This document shows, one piece after another, positions 55,957 to 64,000 of a DNA stretch of 64,000 nt (positions within the stretch are counted from its first letter, which is position 1; each line of letters opens with the position of its first letter). The notes beneath the pieces were generated by a model. It did no database searches, was not told the DNA's origin, and worked only from the letters and a program-made list of their open reading frames with translations. The DNA is from Blattamonas nauphoetae (lineage: Eukaryota > Preaxostyla > Oxymonadida): positions 1-64,000 of the forward strand of contig JARBJD010000166.1 in NCBI GenBank assembly GCA_033064195.1, given 5' to 3'. The position numbers and the translations under genes were made by a program.

Positions 55957-57432
55957 GTCTGACGGTTCACATACAAGGATAGAAACGTGGACAGAGAAAA
56001 AATCAGATTTGTGTCGATAATTGAATCAAAATTGCTGAAAAAAGAGAGGACCCACCTTGTAGGTGTGTTCGTTGGTAAGATCTGCCCCTGAAGTCACAAC
56101 TGTTGGAACCACAACTCCTGAAAAACAAAGTCCGGTTCAACATTTCCACCTTCATCATCCACTTTGTTATTGTTTCGAAATTTTTTGGATTGTACATCAT
56201 AAATAATCAAACCGAAGAAGGATTTTTCGATCACTCCCTTTACTTGGTTTTCATCATTATTTTGACTTTTTTGGTTTTTCATTCCTTGTTGGTTTGTGTG
56301 CAATGAATTCAGCCTTACCCTGTGGTATTGCCTGAATTTTTCTGCACCCAAAAACGTCCTTGTTCTGATGAAAATCCATTTCTACGTTCAAATTATTACC
56401 TTCAAAAAAAACTGCCTCCCTCATCCATTATATTGACATCCTTCTTGGAACATTATTCTATTCAACATTCTTCATCTCTACTCAACTTGATTTACACTTA
56501 TCACCTCCGAATACTCAACTCTCCGAAACAACATCTCCGTTTTATCTCTCTCCATCAGTCTCGGTTGTCACCCCAGGAGCTCCAGCAATACACAAATAGA
56601 ACAGCCCCGTGTCGTACGTCGATCCCTCAACGGATAGTCGGCCTGAAGATCATTCTCCGCTTTTTTTGTCATTCGTCATTACTCATTCGAATCTGTTCTC
56701 CTCTTCCCTCTACCACTCCTCAGAGACACAACATCGTCGGTCCCTTGCACTTTTCTGGTTGTCTTTGCTTCTAATATCATTCAGGCTTCCCCCATTGCCT
56801 TGAATTTCACGACAGTTTTCAACACACATATTTGACCGTTACGGGTGCTTACTCTTCATCACACCTCTCTCCCATTTTCTGCGTTCTGTTCCTCTCTCTG
56901 CTTCTCGTCTTGTTCCACACAACATAGAGAAATCAGTCAAATACCGGAACTCAAAGTCTCGAGAATAGTCAAACTCAAAACACTGTGCAAAATCCATCAC
57001 CTGGTCGTCTGTTCATGATCACCTCTTTTTTTTGTTCGGTTGTTCGTTGCTCGTTGCTCGACTTGGTTTTCTCCTCTTCTCTTACTCCAGAGACTCTCTT
57101 GGTGAATCTGTGATATGTGACTCAATCGGCAAAACCACGAGAAATTGAATGTCAAATTGGTTGTCTTCAATTCTTATCTCTTGTAGCAATGGTCGCTGTT
57201 CTTGTCTGTGCTTTCCGCGATCGTTCAAATTCGAAACTCTCACTCAATCACAAACTTCTCCGTTTTCAAGAATTCTCACAATGTAAGTCTAAACGATTGT
57301 TCGATAATAATATATACTGCTTTTCTTGTCATTGCTCACCGAGCCTCTCTTCTTCAAACTATTTTTCACAAAAGAACAAAATGAACGGTCTTCTGATGTG
57401 GGATGATCCACCAAAGTGATCCAGTTTCGATA
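55957..57432. other. Unassigned region, possibly one spliced plus-strand gene
   Basis: Plus-strand frames 56103-56306 (with a hydrophobic LYLVFIIILTFLVFHSLL segment), 56322-56774 and 57117-57419 (with FLSLVAMVAVLVCAF) are open with Ser/Pro/His-rich stretches between. They could be exons of a membrane protein, but I could not find a set of junctions that reads through, and nothing resembles a known family. The sequence near 57045-57070 repeats gttgctcgttgctcg. Confidence 0.3.
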
Positions 57433-58564
57433 TTATTCAGTGCTGATTCCACGTGCGTCGTTTTCGAGATGGACATTCTCTGTTGGAAGCTTTGAATAAC
57501 CGTTTCGAGATGAGCTGGGAGCCTGGACGTATGGGGAATGAAGCGCCTCATCTTGTATCAGAGGAGAGGACTCTGTCGTGGACACATGGCCTGGTGCATA
57601 TTCTTCAAGATTAGCTGTTGAACTTGCAGGAGTTTCGACGATTGGGTTCTCCTGTTCCTCGGTCGTGGCTTGCGGCTCGTAGTGAAGGACAGTCCGACGG
57701 CGGAAGGACCATTTAGGGAAAACTAACCCAGTTGACTCAACGTACCGAAGATATTCTGGACATGTACTGTACAACTTTTTCATAGACCTGAAACAATCAG
57801 AAGATAGTGAAGAAACTTTTCTGCTGGTCTCACTCCACTGACAAAACGAAGCATGAGGATTAAATAGATTGGGGCAAGAATTCCAACCCATTCTCCTTTT
57901 GTGAGTGTTGATACACTCATAAGAAACATTCCTGGGGCAAAGAGAAGCTCACCCATGTAGTTGGGATGTCTGGTCACTTTCCACATCCCTGTGCATAGAA
58001 ATGCAGTCGAATAATCTGGAGACTGTTTGATTAAGCGGAGTTGATGATCAGCAATGATGGTTGTGATCAAACCAAGGAGTGCGAAAGCGAGACCAAGCAT
58101 GTCGAAGATCCCCCAACCTCCCTGATATTCGGGCCGGATTGAGAGAATTGTTGTGAAGAGCATCGTGTAGGAAAAGGCCATTTCGTCTTGTAAGAAGAGA
58201 TACAACCCCCGTTTCCACCAGCTCCCTCGAATTGAGTCAAATCGATCGTCTCTTGGTTCTCGACGAGCCCTCCACAACAAATGCACAAGAAGACGTCCAG
58301 ACCACACCAGCATGATTGTGGTAGTGATTATCTGGGAGGATATGCAATATTCAAGAAGAAAACCTGGCGAAAGTGGAAATGAAACGAAAAGATTGCTGTA
58401 AGTACTGTGCATGTGAGGACACAAATCGGAAGAGCAAGGACCATCAAATCGACTGGTTTAAAAAAGCTGATGACATATAGAACTGTATGAACGAGAAGAA
58501 TCAGCGATGAATTGAACAGGATATTGCTGCCAAGTAAATGCTTCCCAAAGATAACAACGGCCAT
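57433..58564 (-). CDS. DUF1295 membrane protein (steroid-reductase-like)
   Basis: Exons 58364-58564, 57817-58331 and 57433-57787 (introns of 32 and 29 nt) give 356 residues. Several membrane segments are visible, and the family block RREPRDDRFDSIRGSW, ADHQLRLIKQSP, GMWKVTRHPNYMGELL and LRFVSGVRPAEKS follow in order. DUF1295 proteins share the C-terminal fold of steroid 5-alpha-reductases and isoprenylcysteine methyltransferases. The C-terminal ~110 residues are a disordered Ser/Thr/Glu-rich tail unlike the core family. The substrate is unknown. Initiation at 58564 gives a hydrophobic first segment of the right length. Confidence 0.82.
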
Positions 58565-59085
58565 AGAAATATTGAATGGACTGTTAAGATGAAGTGACCA
58601 TCTGGAATAAAAATGAGAACTCTGAGGCAGCTTCGCAAAAAAGTTTGATTTTGGTATTCTCTGATCGGAACAGACTCGGGGCGCTCAATCACGTTTTTGA
58701 AGCAAAGTATTGTTGTTTTATCCGGAATTTGTGTGCTAAAACAATGTCTTCATCACGTCACACTCGGTCGTTCTCATCGTAACCAAACTCTTCTTTTCTT
58801 CGTCCAAAACCATCAACACAATTGACTTTCTGTTACTTGGACACCACCTGTCCTTTGGTAATCTATTATTCTTGATCAAAATGATAGAATTTTCCATCAA
58901 TAATCTCCAAATTCTCGTGTGTTTGACTATTTCACTAACACCTTCTCCTCGAAGGGGGATCTTGTCCGTCATTGATAAACGACTCTTGGAAAAGAACGTA
59001 AGAGGTGACCAGGACATTGCGTTTGAAAAGGAGACAAACTAAAGAATGACTGTGACATGAACGGACATTGAGATTAGAGACAAAA
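58565..59085. other. Intergenic spacer
   Basis: 521 bp. Short minus-strand frames are open, but nothing is recognised. Confidence 0.45.
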
Positions 59086-59892
59086 TTACTTGGATGCTTT
59101 CTGCGCAAAAAATTATAAAAATATAGAAAAGAAGGATACTTCAATGCTATTAATCCAACCTGTCATGTCGAGAGCATTGTCAGCACAGATAAAGAATTCT
59201 TTGGCTTTTGGATTCCCAGGGTAGAAAATGTGAAACGAAAAAGGTTTTCCTGTGTCTGTATCTGCTGTGGTCACACTACATCCAGCAAGTGGAATAGTTC
59301 CAGCTTCTTTAGCGACGTCCTGTGCTGCAATGAAGAGAAAAAGTGGACGAGACTTGTTTTGGATAGTAATAAATAGTGTTTCCTTGGAGCTTAAAGAATC
59401 GTCGCTTCCAATTTTTACGGACATGGCCTGAAGAAGAATGAAGATTTTTTGACACGAGCACAATTGGGGAGGGGAGAGATGAGATTGTTCATGATGGAAA
59501 ACTTGAAACACTCACCTTGCTTCGTTAGCCAACCTTCGGTGATCATTTGTTGTTGCTCCGTGGCACCTGAACCCTTGAAATTGAAGGAGAGACGGGAGAT
59601 GACGTATCGATAAGTGATGAATCGAAGTATGATGAAGAAAGAGATTGAAAACACAAAACGGACATACCTCACCTCCACCCTCTTCATCTGTTATCTCAGC
59701 AACAAAGTTGTAGGGGAATAGTCCAATTTTGCCATCGAGTTCCCCCTTCCACATTCCACTCTCGTGTTTCTCGATCAAAACGATGATATCGCCTTCTTTA
59801 AATGTAAGTTCATTCGGAACACGTGCCATAAAATCGAATTGGGCCCGAAGTTTGTTTGCACCTGTTGTCATTTCGATGAAGAATTGATCCAA
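59086..59892 (-). CDS. Small SH3-PH adaptor protein
   Basis: Exons 59673-59892, 59516-59566, 59354-59427, 59140-59319 and 59086-59100 (introns of 106, 88, 34 and 39 nt) give 179 residues. An SH3 domain occupies ~12-70 (LRAQFDFMARVPNELTF, GMWKGELDGKIGLFPYNFV), then a PH domain begins ITEGWLTKQGHVRKNW and ends in LDMTGWINSIE. The last exon adds only KASK and a stop. Small proteins of this layout bind phosphoinositides and Pro-rich partners; here they probably organise membrane-cytoskeleton contacts. The five exons sum exactly to a whole number of codons. Confidence 0.85.
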
Positions 59893-60384
59893 CGGCCCAC
59901 TTTCTTTCGATGAACCAATCCAAAGAACAGTTGAGAAATCATCATTTGATTCTTAGATCATATTGCAGAAATTTGTCATATCATTTCACATCTTTTCAAG
60001 CTCGACAGTTGAAGTCTCGATGGATGGATCCAAAAAAACTGTCTTAAAAGCTCAAATTCAAAGAAAACTCAGAACCCTCAGAAATGAAGGAGTGAGATTG
60101 GATCATGAGTATGGTGAAAGACGTCTGAAATGTGTGAAAAGGTCAGTCGTGATTGTCTTCGAGTTGAGATATGCTTCGAACAGTCGCATGGTCAGGATCC
60201 TTGATCATCTCAATCACATGGCCAGGATCCTTGATCATTAACTGGTTCACTCCATCTCCTTGACATCCGAATCTGGCTCCGTGGAGTTTTGACTTCATAA
60301 AAATGAAGAAATTCAAAAGATAGACCTTGATCAATCAATAGCAAACACGGTGCATGATTCTGATGTCGAGGTGATTGAGTGTAC
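59893..60384. other. Intergenic spacer, small possible plus-strand frame
   Basis: A plus-strand frame from 60020 (MDGSKKTVLKAQIQRKLRTL) is open for ~45 codons and could continue through introns, but I cannot complete it. A short duplicate of ggatccttgatcat occurs at 60197 and 60226. Confidence 0.3.
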
Positions 60385-61454
60385 TCAATCAAGGATCAAG
60401 GATCCAGACAATGTAATTGAGAATCCAAGTATCATTGACAGTCCATCTTCGAACATCCCGAAAATCGAGATTTGTTCAAAGAGAGTTGATGTCTGCTCTC
60501 TCCAAAGAGTTAGATTTTGAATGTGTTGAGACCAAAATCGATCTTGAGGAGCAAACAAATCAGAAGTGAACGTTGTTGTGTCGGAATGTGTCAGGAGGCT
60601 TCGCGTCGAGGAGATAAGGGCATCCAAAGGATAATTTGATAATCGAACTTGAATCTTGGGAGCATGTCGTGATGGTCGAGGATGCGAGACTGTTGTGAGG
60701 GATGACAGATAAGACTTCAAGAATTTATATAATAATGTTATGAGCTGATTTGTGAAGGGAACATCAGATAGAAGAGGAGAAACGTTTGCTGATGCAGTAA
60801 AAAGTCTGCGACACATTGCATTAGATTGTGGATTGATGGTCGGATTGTGGTTTGTGTCTTGGGAATGCAACAATTCGGAATACAAGTCAATCAGCTTTTT
60901 ACTGCGTGTAGATTCAATACGTCCATAGTCATATTTGTTGGCTACATCAGCAACATGTGAGAGATTGATCTCGTGTGTCGCATCTTTGGCCAAAAATTGG
61001 CTCGTATTCGGGAGAAAGTCGCCCATCAAAACAGAAAAGAGTAACGTTGTTGAATCTGATTCGATTTGTCCTTTATTAGTTTGTGATATTTGACGAAATG
61101 ACGTAATAATGCTTGAAAGAGGAGATAAGGCTTGTTGTTGGAAAATTGATTGATTCAAAGCGCTTTTGTCCTCTAAAATATCAAACAGAGAAACAATATT
61201 CTGCTCAATGGATTGAGTAGTGATGAGGAGATCTCAATCTAGAGACGATTTGTTCGGGAACAAAGTGGGTTCTGCGATCTGTTCTGATGCTTGAAAAAGA
61301 GATAAGCTGTGAATTCTTCCAGATATGATCGACTGAAGATAATTTGATTCTTGAGATGTTTCTTAATACGAAAATGAGTCGAAGATGATGCTTCAGAAAT
61401 AGTGGAGAGGTTTTTGCAGATAATTTGAGTAGAAACGGACAAAACAATCAGCAA
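60385..61454 (-). CDS. Uncharacterised protein, two exons
   Basis: Exons 61247-61454 and 60385-61172 with a 74-nt intron give 331 residues, provided the ATG at 61454 is the start. Composition is ordinary (Ser/Leu/Thr), helical in pattern, and no known domain is seen. The intron is supported by frame continuity, with CSRTN joined to QDKSALNQSIFQQQ. The true start may be upstream. I do not recognise the protein. Confidence 0.5.
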
Positions 61455-61667
61455 TGTAATGTGAATCTGTCAGAGTTGCGGTTGGTGGTTGTTTTTTTTG
61501 AGAGAAAAGGATCATAAACTTTAGGCGGTGAAGATGATTCTAATTCTGTTTGACAATCTGTTGAAGTTGAGGGAATGAGTCGTTATTTCACGAAACCCAA
61601 GAGGAAAGTCCCAAGAAAATGCATTGGTAATGTTTTGCTTTGTGTGCCAATCTAATAGGCGAGAAAA

Positions 61668-62022
61668 ATGGATTGTTTGGAGGAGGATATTGAACAGGTG
61701 TCGGATGATACAATCTCGAGATTGATCACTCAGAACGAGCGAAACGTATAATGTGTCACCATTTTAGTGCTTATATTTTCCATCCACATCCGGTTCATTC
61801 GATGAGAAGAGAAGTGACGAAATTCGCGAAAGTTCTTTGATATTCATGTCACGCTCTGATTCAAACGATGAAAGAACATTTGAGGAACGTGGTTGCACTG
61901 TTTCGACTTCGGACACTTGTGAATTCATGAAGGATTTGACAAAGAAATTTTTATGGGAAATCCTGAACTCTGGTTGTAACAGTCAGGAAAAAAATAGACA
62001 AAAACAACATCAAAAACGATGA
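61668..62022 (+). CDS. Small uncharacterised protein with a possible 22-nt intron
   Basis: Exon 61668-61745 (MDCLEEDIEQVSDD) joins in frame to 61768-62022 if the 22-nt sequence gtataatgtgtcaccatttt plus ag is removed, giving 110 residues. The second part is charged, with Lys/Arg at the end (KKFLWEIL then basic tail). An alternative upstream start (MSRYFTKPKRK at 61574) cannot be joined in frame. No family recognised. It ends 37 bp before the prefoldin gene, tail to tail. Confidence 0.35.
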
Positions 62023-62059
62023 AGGAACAGTCAACAAAGAGGATTAATGAAATGATGTC

Positions 62060-62615
62060 CTATTGTTGTGTGATGTTGAGTTGTCTCTGGAGAGGGAAAA
62101 GCTCTTTCTGTTTCTCTTGGAAGATCTTTTCAAGGCTAGCCATCACATTTGTAATCTGGAAACGAAAAATGTATGAAAGAAATGAAAACGGTAAAGAAGA
62201 GTGATGTGAACGAAAAAAGAATCAGACTTGTTCGTAGTTGGCTTGGACAGCAGGAAGAACTTCTCCAGCAGATCGTTCAACAAGAATGTCGCCAATCATT
62301 CGAAAGCACTTCCTGTTTGGATCCATCGGCGTTAATGTATCGATGACGAGCCTGAACAAAAAAAGCGGATTGGAATGGTGTGGAAAAGATAATGAAGACA
62401 AATAAAGGATGAGTGAATTCACAAGAGAAAGATTGATCAAAAGTGTTTTAGTGAAGCAAGGAACTCGCTTCCAGTCTCGAAAAGAGAGTAAATACAAACT
62501 TGTGCTCTTGTTTCTCTCCTTCGAGCTCTGCAAGCTTTTTTGCTGTTTCCGTGACGTCCATACGAAGCTCTTGATACCTTCGAGTCAACTCAGCTTGACT
62601 TTGTGGAGTGCTCAT
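62060..62615 (-). CDS. PFDN2: Prefoldin subunit 2
   Basis: Exons 62500-62615, 62228-62351 and 62060-62155 (introns of 148 and 72 nt) give 111 residues. The N-terminal helix begins ELTRRYQELRMDVTETAKKL, the hairpin carries LVIDTLTPMDPNRKCFRMIG followed by DILVERSAGEVLPAV, and the C-terminal helix is LEKIFQEKQKELFPLQ. Prefoldin is a hexameric co-chaperone that delivers actin and tubulin to the CCT chaperonin. I start at the ATG at 62615; extending to 62735 would add unconserved residues. Confidence 0.93.
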
Positions 62616-62755
62616 GGTTCTGAATTGATCAACCCTTTTCAACGTGGTGTCTTTTTGAACGACATCTTCGAGGTACATGAAAAAGGCGGCATAAAAACAA
62701 AAAATGAAATGGAAGAGAAAATAATACAAAATCAAGAACCTAAGTTGCCAAAATG

Positions 62756-63988
62756 TTAGTCCGGAGTTGCTGCCATTCTGCTGAATAAATCGTGCATTTT
62801 CTCAGGATAACTCTTTTCTTTGATGGTCCGTCTTTGTTTTTTCTCGATTTTTTGGGTGTTGACTGGGCTACTTGATCGTAGAAGTTTCAGAAATCCATCC
62901 ATCATCCTTGTCTGGTTGGCTAGAGCGTCATCTTCGCTGTCCTTCTTCAGAACAATTTCCTTTCGCTGGCTGAGTCGTTCGAAGAGAGCAGGATCGGCAG
63001 TGCTCTTTTCGACACTCTTTTCGTTTCGTTTCTGGAGATGCGAGAGAGTGAAGATCTCCTCACGCCTCTTGGCCGCTTGTTGCTCGCGCTTCTTTTCAGA
63101 GTCATGCCTTGTTTTCATTTCCATCCCAATTCTCTTTCCGTTTGCCGCCAATCGTTCGAAGACTTCACTCTTCTTTCTCTCACTCCCTTCTTCTTCTTCG
63201 TGCTGCTTCAATTCAATCTGCTCGTCGTTGCCTTTCCCCTTTCTTTCGACTACGATCCGCATTCTCTTCAGAACCCGATCGATTTCTTCTCTTCTTCTCG
63301 TGTCATCTTCAAACAATGGCTGTCCTGGTCGCATGATGACATCATTCGAGGTTGGAATACCCTTTTCATCATTCCTCTTCTTCTCGGCTCTGCATCTCTT
63401 CAAGAAGGCGTGGAAGGTGAGAGTCTGGGAGGTGTCGGGATGTGACTGGAGTTGCTGGACAAAGTTGACAATCCAGCTTTTCAGAAAATGTGAAATAAAG
63501 ATGAGAGCTTCTTGGTTGAACTTGCCCAAATCTGCGGAGAGCGAGTCATCATCAGTTTGAGACCGTTGAGTTCGTTCATCAACTGATTCATCGTTAAGCT
63601 CGCTTGATGGCACGGTGTGTGGGTGCTCAACGAGACGAGTGGTGGAATGGGCAGGGTGAGGAGGTTCGGGAGAGGCGATGTGAGAAGGAGCGTTGGAAAC
63701 GATTGGTGTTGTCATTTCGTACGAGCTGATGGATGAAGAATGAGTGTGTGACGCGACAACGTTTGGATGTGTTGATGCATGGGATGGAGAAGTGGATGAC
63801 GACGAAGTGACATGGAGAGTGTGTGGAGGAGAGAGAGATCTCGAGGAAGGGGTGTGGTGTGAGTGTGTTTCGATTGTGACTTCATCGAGAGTTGTCTGCT
63901 GTTCTCTTTCGTCTTTCTGATCGTTGCCGATATCTTCTTTGGTGGTTGTCTGTAACTCTCGTTCCGACAGGTTCGTTCTCTCATGCAT
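62756..63988 (-). CDS. Charged uncharacterised protein, possibly incomplete at the edge
   Basis: A minus-strand frame of 410 residues from an ATG at 63988 to a stop at 62756. The first 140 residues are Ser/Thr/His/Pro-rich and disordered; residues 150-200 are helical (EALIFISHFLKSWIVNFVQQ); the rest is Lys/Glu-rich with a repeated pattern VFERLAANGKR and LFERLSQRKE, ending HDLFSRMAATPD. Since the frame begins 12 bp from the right edge, more exons may lie outside. A codon-rich antisense frame overlaps it but reads as a shadow. No family is recognised. Confidence 0.55.
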   Translation of the reverse strand: MHERTNLSERELQTTTKEDIGNDQKDEREQQTTLDEVTIETHSHHTPSSRSLSPPHTLHVTSSSSTSPSHASTHPNVVASHTHSSSISSYEMTTPIVSNAPSHIASPEPPHPAHSTTRLVEHPHTVPSSELNDESVDERTQRSQTDDDSLSADLGKFNQEALIFISHFLKSWIVNFVQQLQSHPDTSQTLTFHAFLKRCRAEKKRNDEKGIPTSNDVIMRPGQPLFEDDTRRREEIDRVLKRMRIVVERKGKGNDEQIELKQHEEEEGSERKKSEVFERLAANGKRIGMEMKTRHDSEKKREQQAAKRREEIFTLSHLQKRNEKSVEKSTADPALFERLSQRKEIVLKKDSEDDALANQTRMMDGFLKLLRSSSPVNTQKIEKKQRRTIKEKSYPEKMHDLFSRMAATPD

Positions 63989-64000
63989 TGTGTCATTCTG

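Noticed and set aside
62616-62735. Longer prefoldin N-terminus
   Set aside because: The added hydrophobic stretch is absent from the family.
62820-63560. 246-codon plus-strand frame
   Set aside because: Antisense shadow of the charged minus-strand gene; composition is mirror-like (Ser/Phe/Leu).

Overview
The window is nuclear DNA of a protist with a compact, intron-rich genome. Almost every recognisable gene is split by GT-AG introns of roughly 29-120 nt, with candidates of 19 and 22 nt. The gene set includes delta-tubulin, a CFAP36/BART protein and a WDR49/64-like WD40 protein, which point to a flagellated cell. It also includes an ADP-forming acetyl-CoA synthetase and an archaeal-type alanyl-tRNA synthetase relic, which together point to an anaerobic metamonad (oxymonad/Preaxostyla-like or a relative). 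The species assignment is inference.

Positions 1-24.7 kb are accessory and repeat-rich. They hold two arrays of the same 30-bp unit (1-1680 and 15896-17425), each followed by a related ~230-bp flank, plus unrelated 30-bp (9.4-10.5 kb) and 32-bp (12.1-12.8 kb) arrays. A decayed, still intron-bearing alanyl-tRNA synthetase copy lies at 4.7-6.7 kb between inverted 24-bp matches. A four-exon DDE-like transposase-type gene lies at 13.2-14.7 kb. Further on are a small TIR element (20.3-20.9 kb), a 1.3-kb foldback palindrome (21.1-22.4 kb), and a Harbinger-like transposase relic split by a MULE fragment (22.6-24.2 kb). Several minus-strand low-complexity open regions lie between the arrays.

A tRNA-Ala(AGC) at 24.74 kb marks the change to a dense housekeeping region that runs to the right edge. 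In order it holds: CFAP36-like (-), Caprin-like (+), DCP1 (+), WDR49/64-like (-), proteasome RPN1 (-), delta-tubulin (+), ADP-forming acetyl-CoA synthetase (-), PfkB sugar kinase (-), an ABC-transporter scrap (+), a four-zinc-finger RanBP2-type protein (-), NSF (+), proteasome alpha-type 7 (+), UBXN11-like SEP protein (+), secreted S9 peptidase (+), TELO2 (-), a DUF1295 membrane protein (-), an SH3-PH protein (-), two unassigned genes, prefoldin 2 (-), and a charged protein at the edge.

For most spliced genes I rebuilt exons by hand from frame continuity and family similarity. In each such model the exon lengths sum to a multiple of three, and two lengths match well-known relatives (delta-tubulin 453 aa, proteasome alpha 248 aa). 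Functional themes are protein turnover and folding (RPN1, PSMA7, PFDN2, UBXN, TELO2), vesicle fusion (NSF), mRNA control (Caprin, DCP1) and the flagellum. There is no operon logic; neighbours run in both orientations with short intergenic gaps.
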